Shown: piece after piece, positions 1 to 11,400 of the stretch | Position numbering within the stretch: position 1 is the first letter of the stretch | Layout of the letters: each line of letters begins with the position of its first letter | Origin: Arcicella sp. | GTDB taxonomy: Bacteria; Bacteroidota; Bacteroidia; Cytophagales; Spirosomataceae | Assembly (NCBI GenBank): GCA_025356745.1 | Contig: JANXRS010000139.1 | Location: 1-35,995, forward strand | DNA: 35,995 bases | Direction of reading: 5' to 3' | The notes under the pieces: generated by a model | Database searches by the model: none | Seen by the model: only the letters and a program-made list of their open reading frames with translations | Told to the model about the DNA's origin: nothing | Translations under genes and position numbers: made by a program

Positions 1-313
1 ACTTCATTTTTAGGTTTTATCTTAAATTGAATCTTTTTTCATTATCCAAAATAAGCTCAATTTGTATTTTTCCAAGCAGTTTTATTGTACTTTTAAATGC
101 GTTGAACCTGATAAAAAAATGAAATCTTTAGAAGCTATGAAAAAAAATTATTTAAAATATTAGTGATCAATGTTTTAAATAATAAAACTCACTTGTATTT
201 TAAAGAATATAAGTTTATTGAAATTTTAATTTTTTAACAAGTTTTACTCACTTTATTTTATCTATTTTTATAAGATATTAACTGTCATTTTCAAATTATA
301 ATCTTAAAATAAA

Positions 314-577
314 ATGCTTGGTCAAATTAATCCAACAAATATTTTCTTAGCAGAAGGTGATGATGAAGACGCTGACATTTTCAAGGATGCCCTTTCAGAG
401 TTGAATTTGCATACTAACCTTACCATCGTTCAAAATGGCATTTTACTAATGAATTTATTAGAAACTAGCGAAACACTTCCTGACATAATTTTTCTGGATT
501 TGAATATGCCTCTTAAAAATGGGTTAATTATAATCTTGACAAGTGTTATTTTTTTACTATTCCAAATATTATTATAA
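314..577 (+). pseudogene. Truncated response-regulator receiver domain
   Basis: ORF starts like a REC domain (IFLAEGDDEDADIFKDALSEL...LPDIIFLDLNMPLKNG) with the acidic pocket and phospho-Asp region, but switches to a low-complexity hydrophobic tail (LIIILTSVIFLLFQILL) right after the MPxKNG motif. The second half of the domain is missing. Confidence 0.75.
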
Positions 578-725
578 TTATTATTTTGAGATTTTATTGA
601 AATGATAATACTGAATTAACTTAATACTTTTCGTAACACTTATAAGATTGGAATTTTTGTATTATTATTTTCTAAAAATGTATCTTTACAAAAAATCTTT
701 CAAGTCCAAAAAATCAACAAAACCA

Positions 726-2630
726 ATGAAAAAAATCTTATTTCTATTACTAACCTCGCTCACAACTTTATCCCAGAATAACATCATTCCTGCTCCCGTG
801 AGTTATGAAATGTCCACAACGGGCGGAATGAGTATGTTTATGTTAGATTCCCGCACGAGTATTGATATTACCGACAATAACCCTGATGCTAAAAAAATTG
901 CTGAAAACTTTTTGAGTTCCTTGGGATTTATGGGTGGTCAAAAGCCCATTTTTAAGAAAGTTGAAAAGCCAACGACTCAAGATAAAGCAGTAATTTTTAC
1001 CATTAATAAAACGCCAAATACTCAATTAGGCAATGAAGGTTACACACTTGAAGTCACAGGTGAAACTATAAAAATGACCGCTAACAAACCTGCAGGGTTA
1101 TTTTACGCCATTCAATCGCTTCGTCAGATGATGCCTCCACAAACTGAAAACAGGGAATTTTCGATGGGAATGTTTCCGATAATGGGCTGTAAAATAACGG
1201 ATTATCCACGTTTTGGATGGCGTGGTTTGATGTTGGATGTAAGCCGTCATTTTTTTACGAAAGAAGAAGTTAAAAACTATATTGATTTGATGTCTCGTTA
1301 CAAATTAAATACGCTACATTGGCATTTATCAGATGATAATGGTTGGAGAATTGAAATTAAATCTTTGCCGAAATTGACTGAAATTGGAGCGTGGCGAGTA
1401 GTCAGAAACGGAGGATTCGGTAATCGTGAAGACCCAAAAGAGGGCGAACCTGCTACGTATGGGGGATTTTATACGCAAGAGGATGTTAAAGAAATTGTTG
1501 CGTATGCCAGTGAAAGAAATGTAACAATCGTTCCTGAAATTGATGTTCCTGGACATAGCATGGCGGTTTTGGCGGCTTACCCAGAATTATCAACCAAAAA
1601 AGATTTGAAGAGATCCGTAAACCCTGGAACAAATTTCGCTGATTGGTTTCCAAATGGTACTTTTAAAATGAAAATTGAGAATACCTTGAATCCATCGGAC
1701 GAAAAAGTTTATGAGTTTTTAGATAAGGTTTTTACGGAAATAGCACCTTTATTTCCTAACAAATACATTCACATGGGTGGCGATGAATGTTATCACGGAT
1801 ATTGGAAAGAAGATGCTGGTTGTCAAGCATTTATGAAAAAGAACAATTTAAAAGATGTGCATGAATTACAAAGTTATTTCGTAAAAAGAGTAGAGAAAAT
1901 TATCAATAAAAAAGGTAAAGTAATGATTGGATGGGATGAGATTTTGGAAGGTGGACTTGCCCCAAATGCAACCGTAATGTCATGGAGAGGTATGAAAGGT
2001 GGTATTGAAGCGGCTAAACAAAAACACGATGTGGTGATGTCGCCAAGTACTTTCGCCTATTTAGATTATATGCAAGGTGACCCATCAATTGAGAAACCAA
2101 TTTATGCCAGTTTATCTTTGAAAAAAGCTTATTCATTTGAGCCTGTTCCTGATAGTACGGATGCAAAATACATTTTGGGAGGACAAGGAAATCTTTGGAC
2201 AGAACAAGTTCAAAATTACCGCCATGCCTTATACATGACCTATCCAAGAGCATTTTCCATTGCGGAATCGACTTGGAGTCCGAAGGAAAAGAAGGATTGG
2301 GATGGTTTTATGGCAAGAACTGAAAGTCACTTTCAGCGTTTTGATATAGCCAATTTAAAGATTTCAAAAGCGGTATATGATGCCATTATTACTACTAAAA
2401 AAGATGGAGAAAAATTGATTTGTGAAATGAGTAATGATATTAAAGGTATAGATATTTTCTATACAACAGATGATTCTTTTCCAGATAAATTTTCGCCAAA
2501 ATATAACACTCCGATTGAAATTCCTACGGGTCCAGTAACGTTGAAAGTGATAACTTACAGAAATGGGCAACCTTTGGGCAGAATGTTGAGTATTCCAAAA
2601 GTTGATTTGGAGAAACGGGTTAAGAAATAA
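726..2630 (+). CDS. Beta-N-acetylhexosaminidase, GH20 family
   Basis: GH20 motifs: GWRGLMLDVSRHFF, LHWHLSDDNGWRIEIK, PEIDVPGHSMAVLAAYPEL, HMGGDEC, MIGWDEILEGGLAPNATVMSWRG. ATG at 726 (MKKILFLLLTSLTTLSQ) gives a signal-peptide-like N-terminus and is preferred over the listed 648 start. Confidence 0.93.
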   Translation: MKKILFLLLTSLTTLSQNNIIPAPVSYEMSTTGGMSMFMLDSRTSIDITDNNPDAKKIAENFLSSLGFMGGQKPIFKKVEKPTTQDKAVIFTINKTPNTQLGNEGYTLEVTGETIKMTANKPAGLFYAIQSLRQMMPPQTENREFSMGMFPIMGCKITDYPRFGWRGLMLDVSRHFFTKEEVKNYIDLMSRYKLNTLHWHLSDDNGWRIEIKSLPKLTEIGAWRVVRNGGFGNREDPKEGEPATYGGFYTQEDVKEIVAYASERNVTIVPEIDVPGHSMAVLAAYPELSTKKDLKRSVNPGTNFADWFPNGTFKMKIENTLNPSDEKVYEFLDKVFTEIAPLFPNKYIHMGGDECYHGYWKEDAGCQAFMKKNNLKDVHELQSYFVKRVEKIINKKGKVMIGWDEILEGGLAPNATVMSWRGMKGGIEAAKQKHDVVMSPSTFAYLDYMQGDPSIEKPIYASLSLKKAYSFEPVPDSTDAKYILGGQGNLWTEQVQNYRHALYMTYPRAFSIAESTWSPKEKKDWDGFMARTESHFQRFDIANLKISKAVYDAIITTKKDGEKLICEMSNDIKGIDIFYTTDDSFPDKFSPKYNTPIEIPTGPVTLKVITYRNGQPLGRMLSIPKVDLEKRVKK

Positions 2631-2637
2631 TTTAAAG

Positions 2638-3855
2638 ATGCTTAAAAATAAAAAAATACTCGTCGGAATTTCTGGCAGTATTGCGGCATATAAAATTGCA
2701 TTTCTGACTCGACTTTTGGTAAAAGAAGGGGCAGAAGTGCAAATTATAATGACACAAGCGGCAAAGGAATTTATTACACCTTTAACCTTAGCAACACTTT
2801 CTAAAAAACCTGTACTTTCGGAATTTGTAAAAGACCAAACAGGAACTTGGAATAATCATGTGGACTTGGGATTATGGGCGGATGTAATATTGATTGCCCC
2901 CGCAACCGCCCATACTCTCGCAAAATGTGCGAATGGTATTTGTGATGACTTATTGACTGCTGTTTATCTTTCAGCGAAATGCTCGGTGATATTTGCCCCT
3001 GCAATGGACTTAGATATGTACAAACATCCGAGTACAATTGAGAATTTACGAAAATTACAATCTTTCGGAAATCAAATAGTAAAATCAAATTTTGGTGAAT
3101 TAGCGAGTGGTTTAGTGGGTCAAGGGCGTATGGCTGAACCCGAAGAATTGGTTGAAATTCTTACTAAACACTTTTCTGAGAACACAATTCTGAAAGGCAA
3201 AAAAGTACTTATCACAGCAGGGCCAACCCAAGAACCAATTGACCCTGTGCGTTTTATAAGCAATCACTCAACGGGAAAAATGGGCTATGCGATTGCCGAT
3301 AAATTTGCTAAAGCGGGAGCAGAAGTTACGCTCGTTAGTGGACAAGTAGCTTTAAAATCGCCTGATGCAAGCATTAAATTAGTCAAAGTTCGTTCAGCAC
3401 AAGAGATGTATGAAATGACAAAAATGTATTTTAACGAAGCGGATATTATTGTTTTATCGGCAGCAGTAGCAGATTATACACCCACTGTTGTGGCAGATAA
3501 GAAAATAAAGAAGAAGGAAGATTCGTTTACTATTGAACTAACTAAGACAACCGATATTGCTAAAACATTAGGGCAAATTAAACGCACAACACAGCTGATG
3601 GTTGGGTTTGCATTGGAAACTGATAATGAAGTTGAAAATGCCCTTGGGAAAATAAAATCAAAGAATTTGGATATGATTGTGTTAAATTCTTTGCAAAATT
3701 CGGGGGCGGGTTTTGGACATGATACTAACAAAGTCAGTATCATTAAAAAAGACGGCACCATGATTGACTTTGAATTGAAATCCAAGCAAGAGGTGGCAAT
3801 GGATATTGTCGATGAAGTAATAAAAACTTTAATTGGTTCAACTATTCTCGCTTGA
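2638..3855 (+). CDS. coaBC: Bifunctional phosphopantothenoylcysteine decarboxylase/phosphopantothenate-cysteine ligase
   Basis: KKILVGISGSIAAYKIAFLTRLLVKEGAEV, APAMDLDMY, LITAGPTQEPIDPVRFISNHSTGKMGYAIA, AAVADYTP. ATG at 2638 preferred over the upstream in-frame 2602. Confidence 0.95.
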   Translation: MLKNKKILVGISGSIAAYKIAFLTRLLVKEGAEVQIIMTQAAKEFITPLTLATLSKKPVLSEFVKDQTGTWNNHVDLGLWADVILIAPATAHTLAKCANGICDDLLTAVYLSAKCSVIFAPAMDLDMYKHPSTIENLRKLQSFGNQIVKSNFGELASGLVGQGRMAEPEELVEILTKHFSENTILKGKKVLITAGPTQEPIDPVRFISNHSTGKMGYAIADKFAKAGAEVTLVSGQVALKSPDASIKLVKVRSAQEMYEMTKMYFNEADIIVLSAAVADYTPTVVADKKIKKKEDSFTIELTKTTDIAKTLGQIKRTTQLMVGFALETDNEVENALGKIKSKNLDMIVLNSLQNSGAGFGHDTNKVSIIKKDGTMIDFELKSKQEVAMDIVDEVIKTLIGSTILA

Positions 3856-3884
3856 ACCCAACGAGTGTACACGCTTAATGGATT

Positions 3885-4796
3885 ATGAAAAAATACAAGT
3901 TACTACTTTTACTCTCATTATTTATTGCTCATAGTTCATGGCTTCACGCCCAAGAATTGAACTGTAAAGTAACCATTTCAACCGATCAATTGCAAGTAAA
4001 TGAGCAACGGGGAGTTACAACTATTTACTCAGAAATTCAAAATGTTATTCAAGAATTTTTGAATAATCGCCGTTGGACGAATGATAATTTTTCTACGGAG
4101 GAAAAAATTAATTGTTCTTTATCAGTCATTTTAACGAAGGCAACTTCAAGTGGAGATTATGAAGCCAACGCTAATTTTCAAGTTAGAAGACCCATTTATG
4201 GTACGGGTTATGAAACAGTTTTGTTGAATTATGTCGATAAAAGTTTCAATTTCAAGTACGTTGCGGGAACGCCCTTGACGTATAATGATAATAATTTCAA
4301 TGATAACTTGACCCAAATGTTAGCATTTTATGCCTACGTTGCTTTAACATTTGATTATGATTCTTTTGGCAAAATGGGCGGAACAAATTATGCTCAAAAA
4401 GCCTTGAATGTGGTCAATTTGGCTCAGTCTGCGGGAGGTGCTTGGACGGCTTCGAATGATATTCGGAATCGCTATTGGGTTTCGGAAAACCTGCTAAATC
4501 AACAATTACAGCCTTTAAGAGAAGGTTTTTATACCTACCATCGTGTAGTAATGGATAACTATGCCACAAATCCTGCAGGAGGACGAAAACAGATTACAGA
4601 TTATTTGAATTTGATAAAACAGATTAGTCAATCCCGTCCTGGACAGATTTGGTATCGTTTATTTTTTGAGGCAAAGTTCTTGGAATTAATCAATATATAT
4701 GGTGATGCTCCTTTGGATGAACGCAAGAAAATTGTTCCTCTCCTGTCTTCACTAGACCCAAATAATTCTGAGGCTTATCGGAAATTGGGTAGATAG
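3885..4796 (+). CDS. porD: DUF4835 family protein, PorD-like (type IX secretion associated)
   Basis: Signal peptide then AQELNCKVTISTDQLQ...; matches the DUF4835/PorD pattern as remembered. Position directly after coaBC is typical in Bacteroidota. Confidence 0.8.
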   Translation: MKKYKLLLLLSLFIAHSSWLHAQELNCKVTISTDQLQVNEQRGVTTIYSEIQNVIQEFLNNRRWTNDNFSTEEKINCSLSVILTKATSSGDYEANANFQVRRPIYGTGYETVLLNYVDKSFNFKYVAGTPLTYNDNNFNDNLTQMLAFYAYVALTFDYDSFGKMGGTNYAQKALNVVNLAQSAGGAWTASNDIRNRYWVSENLLNQQLQPLREGFYTYHRVVMDNYATNPAGGRKQITDYLNLIKQISQSRPGQIWYRLFFEAKFLELINIYGDAPLDERKKIVPLLSSLDPNNSEAYRKLGR

Positions 4797-4935
4797 TTAT
4801 TGGTCATTAGGCGTAATCAAAGTATTCTTTTACTTTAATTACGCCTAATTTTAATTCCAAATAATCTATTATTAATTCTCAAGACTCTAAAAACCAATAT
4901 CAATTAACTACTAACCAGTACACCAATAATCACTT

Positions 4936-6483
4936 ATGCAAACCAACTATTATTTCCTTCGTCAATTATCAAAACGCCTTGAATCTGAATTAGTTGGCAT
5001 GGTAATGGCTGAATGTTTTTCGCAGGAAAAAGATGAACTTTTGATTGGTTTTTGTACGGATGGAAAACAATGGAAACAGCAGAAAGATTTTTATATCAAA
5101 GCTGTTCTTCATCCTGATTTTGCTTGTTTAAACTTTCCTGATGATTTTAAACGGGCGGGACGAAATTCTGCAAATTTATTTAAAGAACTTATTGATTTGA
5201 AGGTTATTGGCGTTCGGCAGTTTCTGAATGAAAGAGCCTTCGGAGTTTATTTTGAGAATGACTTTGTGCTTCTTTTCAAAATGTACGGGAATCGTTCTAA
5301 TCTTATTCTTCTACATGAGAATAAAGTAATTGACCTTTTCCATAATAAATTAGTGGCTGATAATAACTTTGACCTTGACACCCTCGACCGTGAAATTGAC
5401 CAAAGTAAAGAAGGTCTTTTAGCCCATGGTTTAAAAGCTACATTCCCTACTTTTGGCAAAGAAATAACGCAATATTTAAAGACTTTTCCAAACCCTACTT
5501 GGAACGATATCCAAGCTCTTTTGAATCAGTTAAACAAGCCATTTTTTCACTTAAAAATGCTTGATTTTCAACCCGTTTTGTCGTTAATTAAAGAAGGTGG
5601 AGAAATTCAGAAAACTTTTGAAAACCCCATCGAAGCGAGTAATAATTTCTATTATGCCTTCACTCGAATTAATGTTTTTGATAAGGAAAAAGCCGTTCTG
5701 GTTAAGGTTTTATTGAAACAGAAAAATCGTTGTCAGGTTTATGTTGATAAAAACTATCAACAAATTCAGCATATTGAAACAGGCATAAAAAACGATGAAA
5801 TTGCTAATATCATCATGGCAAATCTCCATGTAATTCCCGAACGAACGGAGGTGATAGAATTATATGATTTTTATAGAGATAAACCTTTAAAAGTCAGATT
5901 AAAACCAGATTATTCTCCCCAAAAAAATGCCGAAAATTATTACCGAAAATCAAAAAATGAGAAGATAGAAATCCAGAAAATCATGGAAAATATTGAGGCA
6001 AAAGAACAAGAATTAGTCGAGATTGACCAACAAATTCAAATGATTGAAAACATTGAAACGCTTAAAGAATTTAGAAAATTTCAGAAAGTAAACCAATTGA
6101 AACCCTCTCAAAAAAATGTGGAAACGGTGCAGGATTTATTTAAGTATTTCAAATTTGAAGGCTACGAAATTTTGGTCGGAAGAAATGCTAAAAATAATGA
6201 TTTACTCACTCAACGGTATGCCCGCAAAGATGATATGTGGCTTCACGCCCGTGATGTGGCGGGTTCACACGTGGTGATACGCAAACAGGCAGGTAAAAAA
6301 TTCCCTATAACCGTCATTGAACGTGCCGCAGGATTGGCAGCGTATTTCTCCAAAAGAAAAAGTGATACGCTTTGTCCTGTCATTGTTACACCTAAGAAAT
6401 TCGTTAGAAAAACCCGTGATTTAGGCGATGGGCAGGTGATTGTGGAGAAAGAAGAAGTCATTATGATTGAGCCTATGTTGTAA
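4936..6483 (+). CDS. NFACT family / RqcH-like RNA-binding protein
   Basis: N-terminal MQTNYYFLRQLSKRLESELVG; C-terminal NFACT-R motif ARKDDMWLHARDVAGSHVVIRKQAGK...PVIVTPKKFVRKTRDLGDGQVIV. Confidence 0.88.
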   Translation: MQTNYYFLRQLSKRLESELVGMVMAECFSQEKDELLIGFCTDGKQWKQQKDFYIKAVLHPDFACLNFPDDFKRAGRNSANLFKELIDLKVIGVRQFLNERAFGVYFENDFVLLFKMYGNRSNLILLHENKVIDLFHNKLVADNNFDLDTLDREIDQSKEGLLAHGLKATFPTFGKEITQYLKTFPNPTWNDIQALLNQLNKPFFHLKMLDFQPVLSLIKEGGEIQKTFENPIEASNNFYYAFTRINVFDKEKAVLVKVLLKQKNRCQVYVDKNYQQIQHIETGIKNDEIANIIMANLHVIPERTEVIELYDFYRDKPLKVRLKPDYSPQKNAENYYRKSKNEKIEIQKIMENIEAKEQELVEIDQQIQMIENIETLKEFRKFQKVNQLKPSQKNVETVQDLFKYFKFEGYEILVGRNAKNNDLLTQRYARKDDMWLHARDVAGSHVVIRKQAGKKFPITVIERAAGLAAYFSKRKSDTLCPVIVTPKKFVRKTRDLGDGQVIVEKEEVIMIEPML

Positions 6484-6733
6484 TTTGGCTTTTCTCCTTT
6501 AAAAAAATCAAGTTGTCGTCTACCTTTAAAATTTCTTATTTATCCATTCTCAAACTTCACAATCCTCTACCCTATTTATTACTTGAAAAAGGCAGCAATT
6601 TTCAAGAGGTTTATTTTTATTTATTAATAATAAAAGATATAACATAAAAAATGAAAGAACTTTTGGAAAGAAATAAAAATTTAGGGTCAAAAGTTTTGCT
6701 GCTATTGACAAGATAAATACTTTTATCGTTCCA

Positions 6734-7162
6734 ATGATAAAAGCACTTTTTAAATATCTTGCAATTCTATGTATACTCCTGTTGAGCGTTAGCGGTCAAC
6801 TCGTAGTAAATACACTTTATTCAAGTGCTTCATATCAACAAGTAAAAAATCAAACGTTTTCAGAAAATGTTGATGCTGACGTTCGGCAAAGCAATTTTAC
6901 TTCCATTTCCCCTTCTTCTATATTCAACAATAAAGAAAATTTTCTTTTAGAGTGCAATGAAGAATTTGAAGAAGACGATGAGGATAATGTTATTTCACAA
7001 AAAAGAAATATAGAAAATCCATTTATCGTATCCCCACTTTTTAATAATAACTACACTAAACTTTTCTTTCTTAAAAATCCCCAAGCCTTACATTTCAGTA
7101 AGCATTTTTCACATTTCTCTTACAATAAGTTATTTATCGTATTCCAAGTATTTAGGATATGA
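6734..7162 (+). CDS. Small secreted/membrane hypothetical protein upstream of RND operon
   Basis: 142-aa ORF with N-terminal hydrophobic signal (MIKALFKYLAILCILLLSVSGQ), acidic patch EEFEEDDEDN and C-terminal YNKLFIVFQVFRI; 152 nt before the efflux adaptor start. Confidence 0.6.
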   Translation: MIKALFKYLAILCILLLSVSGQLVVNTLYSSASYQQVKNQTFSENVDADVRQSNFTSISPSSIFNNKENFLLECNEEFEEDDEDNVISQKRNIENPFIVSPLFNNNYTKLFFLKNPQALHFSKHFSHFSYNKLFIVFQVFRI

Positions 7163-7314
7163 TGTAAAACTTTAGCGGTAATTAAACTTTGCCCTAATAA
7201 TCTCCCAACAAATTTTATTTTTTAATCGTAAAGTGTAATTCCCTTCCAACAAGGGCTACGAGTCTTGTTGTGTAGGCTATTACCCACTACTCCATTTTAC
7301 TAAAAAAGTTGATC

Positions 7315-8400
7315 ATGAAAAAAAATCTTATCCTTGCGGGTCTAGGTGTCTTATTGTGCTTTGCCAGCTGTACACCAAAAAAAGAGGAAGAAAAAAAAGA
7401 ACAAGTTACATTCCTTGTTACCAGTCCCTTAAAGAAAGATACTGTCGTTTTAGCTAATTATGTATGTCAAATTCGGGCTATTCAGCATATCGAATTGAGA
7501 GCTTTAGAAAAAGGTTATTTGCAGCATATTTATGTGGATGAAGGGAAGTACGTAAAACAAGGGCAATTAATGTTTCAAATTATGCCCGCTATGTATAATG
7601 CTGAATTAAACAAAGCTAAAGCAGAAACCAATTTCGTTGAAAGAGAATATCTTAACACGAAATCACTCGCTGATAGTAATATTGTTTCAAAAAATGAATT
7701 GGCTTTAGCCAAAGCAAAATTAAGTAAGGCAAGAGCCGAAATGGCAATTGCTCAAGTTCATTTAAGTTTTACGTCAATAAAAGCTCCATTTAGTGGAATT
7801 ATGGATCATTTTCAGGTGAGGCTCGGAAGTCTTGTTAATGAAGGAGACTTACTAACAACTATGTCGGATAATAGTAAAATGTGGGTCTATTTCAATGTTC
7901 CAGAAGCCGAATATCTGAACATTAAAACCAATCAGAATAAAGAAGATATGTTGCATGTAAAGCTTTTGATGGCAAACAATCAGATGTTTAAGTTTCCTGG
8001 TATTGTTCAAACTGTAGAAGCAGATTTTAATAACGAAACTGGAAATATTGCTTTCAGAGCAACTTTTCCTAATCCAGAAGGACTTTTGAGGCATGGAGAA
8101 ACAGGGAGTATCGTTATTTCGCAACCCTTAAAGTTGGCAATTATAATTCCACAAAAAGCTACTTTCGAAGTGTTGGAAAAGAAATATGTCTATGTGGTGG
8201 ATAAAAACAATGTGATCCGATCGAGAGAAATTAAGATAGCAGCCGAGCTTCCAAACATATTTATTGTTCAGAGTGGTCTGAAAATGGATGACAAAATCCT
8301 GTTAGAAGGTTTACGTCAGGTTAGTGAAAACCAAAAAATACAGTACAAATTCGTACAACCTGATTCTGTTATATCACATCTAAGTTTGTATGCCGAATAA
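7315..8400 (+). CDS. Efflux RND transporter periplasmic adaptor subunit (AcrA-like lipoprotein)
   Basis: Lipobox-like LLCFASC; HlyD/AcrA fold motifs (ALEKGYLQHIYVDEGKYVKQGQLMFQI, SFTSIKAPFSGIMDHFQVRLGSLV). ATG at 7315 preferred over TTG at 7309. Confidence 0.92.
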   Translation: MKKNLILAGLGVLLCFASCTPKKEEEKKEQVTFLVTSPLKKDTVVLANYVCQIRAIQHIELRALEKGYLQHIYVDEGKYVKQGQLMFQIMPAMYNAELNKAKAETNFVEREYLNTKSLADSNIVSKNELALAKAKLSKARAEMAIAQVHLSFTSIKAPFSGIMDHFQVRLGSLVNEGDLLTTMSDNSKMWVYFNVPEAEYLNIKTNQNKEDMLHVKLLMANNQMFKFPGIVQTVEADFNNETGNIAFRATFPNPEGLLRHGETGSIVISQPLKLAIIIPQKATFEVLEKKYVYVVDKNNVIRSREIKIAAELPNIFIVQSGLKMDDKILLEGLRQVSENQKIQYKFVQPDSVISHLSLYAE

Positions 8401-8425
8401 TTTTTTAATTTAAAAAATAAAAGAT

Positions 8426-11400
8426 ATGTTTAATCAATTCATACGTAGACCAGTATTTGCTATCGTGATATCAATCATGATTGTCTTTATTGGTTTGCTG
8501 GCAATCAAGAAATTACCCACTTCACAATTTCCTGATATTGCCCCAACAACTGTTAATATATTTATAGCTTATCCTGGAGCCAGTGCCGATGTATTAGTAA
8601 AATCAACGCTGATTACTTTAGAGCAGGCCATCAATGGTGTTCAAGATATGAGGTATATTGCTACTGATGCAACCAGTGCTGGTGAGGCCACCCTTAGGAT
8701 TATTTTTGAACCAGGTACTGATCCAAATGTTGCCGTTATCAGGGTAAAAACAAGGGTAGATCAGGTTATGCCACTCTTACCTGAATTAGTTCAGCGTGAA
8801 GGGGTTATCATTTCACCTGTTCAACCAAGTATGCTCATGTATGTCAACCTTTATTCCAAGGATAAAAGCATTGACGAAAAGTTCTTGTTCAACTACGCAA
8901 CCGTTAAAATGATTCCTGAGCTACAACGAACCAAAGGTGTTGCCAGAGCACAAATATTGGGTAGTCGGAGATATGCCATGCGTGTTTGGCTGAACCCTGA
9001 GCGTATGCGTGCTTATAGCATCTCTACGGAAGAAGTGATGAAATCTATTGGAGAACAAAGTATTATTGGTCGTCCTGGACGGATTGGTCAAAGTTCTGGA
9101 ATTGCTGCCCAATCACTTGAATATGTACTTACTTATAAAGGAAGGTATAGCGATCCGAAAGAGTATGAAGATATTATTGTTAGAGCCAACGCACAAGGTG
9201 AAAGCATTCATCTAAAGGATATTGCCAAAGTAGAGTTAGGAAGTGAATTTTTTGATATTTATTCTAATCTTGATGGAAAAGCCTCGGCAGCTATTGTGTT
9301 GAGACAAAACTATGGTAGTAATGCCAATGAAGTTATTGCGCAGGTAAAAGAGAAACTCGACTTAATGAAGCAGTCTTTTCCTCCAGGAGTAGATTATAAA
9401 ATCAGTTATGATGTATCTAAATTTTTGGATGCTTCTATTGAGCAAGTAATTGATACACTCAGGGATGCGTTTATTCTTGTAGCTTTGGTTGTTTTTCTTT
9501 TCCTTGGCGATTGGCGTTCTACTTTAATACCGATTCTGGCTGTACCAGTATCTTTAATTGGGGCATTTTTTGTTATTCAAGCTTTTGGACTTTCAATCAA
9601 CTTAATAACACTTTTTGCGCTTGTTCTTGCCATTGGTATTGTGGTAGATGATGCAATTGTCGTCGTCGAGGCCGTTCATGCCAAAATGGAAGAAGAACCA
9701 CATCTCACTCCGTACATGGCAACGAAAAAGGTACTTGGCGAGATTAGCGGTGCGATTATCGCTATTACTGCGGTAATGGTATCAGTATTTCTTCCTATTT
9801 CGTTTATGTCTGGTCCAGTAGGTACTTTCTACCGACAATTCTCAATTACGATGGCAAGTTCTATTGTAATTTCAGCCTTGATAGCCTTAACACTAACTCC
9901 AGTGCTGTGTGCCATGCTTTTAAAAAATAATCATGGGCAAGTCAAAAAGAAAAACATATTATCCAAAGCACTTGATAAATTCAATCAAGGTTTTGATAAA
10001 CTTACAGGATGGTATGTGGATTTGCTAAGATTAATTGTTAATCGAAGAGCACTTACGGTAATAATATTATTGGCATTCTGTGCTGGAATAGCCTACGAAA
10101 GCAAAATTCTTCCATCAGGATTTATTCCAAACGAAGATCAAAGTACGATTTATGCGATTATACAGACTCCTCCAGGATCGACCTTAGAAAAAACCAACGA
10201 AGTTTCTAAACGACTTCAGAAAATTTGTGAGGAAGTTAAGGGAATCGAATCAGTATCTTCTTTAGCTGGTTACGAAATTATGACAGAAGGAAGGGGTTCA
10301 AATGCAGGTACTTGTTTGATTAACCTTAAATCTTGGTCGGATCGTGACAAAAACGTGAAAGAAATCATGGAGGAATTGGAAGAAAAAACAAGAAATTTGG
10401 GAGCTACGGTTGAATTCTTTGAACCACCTGCAATTCCTGGTTTTGGTACTTCAGGCGGATTTTCTATGCGATTACTGGATAAAACAACCGATACAGACTA
10501 CCGTGAATTTGATAAAATCAACAAGGAATTTATGGCAAATTTGAGCAAACGTAAAGAACTTACGGGTTTATTTACATTTTTTGCTGCGAATTATCCTCAA
10601 TATGAACTCGAGATTGACAACAAGCTGGCAATGCAAAAAGGCGTATCTATCGGAAAGGCAATGGATAACCTTAATATTTTGATTGGTAGTACTTATGAAC
10701 AAGGGTTTACTAAATTCAATCAGTTTTTCAAAGTATATGTGCAGTCTGATCCAACTTTCAGGAAACTTCCTTCTGATCTTTTAAAGCTTTTTGTTAAAAA
10801 CGAAGCGGGAGAAATGGTGCCATATTCATCATTTATGACGCTTAAAAAAGGTCAGGGTCCCAATGAAATTACCCGTTTCAATTTATACAATTCAGCAGCT
10901 ATACAAGGACTTCCAGCTAAAGGTTATACTACAGCAGACGCTATACAAGCTATCCGTGAAGTTTCCGCAAAAACACTACCAAAAGGATACGATATTGCAT
11001 TTGAAGGACTTTCTTATGATGAAGCTAATCGTGGGAATGAGGCTCTATACGTATTCTTGATTGTATTGGCATTTGTTTACTTTGTTTTGGCAGCTCAGTA
11101 TGAAAGTTTTATCATTCCTTTAGCAGTAGTATTGTCTCTACCAGTTGGGGTATTTGGTTCATTTTTGTTGTTAAAATTGATGGGATTAGAAAACAACATT
11201 TATGCACAAATTGGACTTATCATGTTGGTTGGTCTATTAGGTAAAAATGCCGTTCTAATTGTGGAATTTGCCGTGCAGAAACGACAACAAGGAGAAACAA
11301 TTCTTGATGCAGCTATTGAAGGAGCCAGAGTTCGTTTTCGTCCTATCTTAATGACCTCATTCGCTTTCATTGCAGGATTAATTCCTTTGATTACCGCTAC

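Noticed and set aside
1-313. Very AT-rich leading region as a possible origin or special element
   Set aside because: No iterated boxes or clear structure were seen beyond base composition; likely degraded intergenic DNA.
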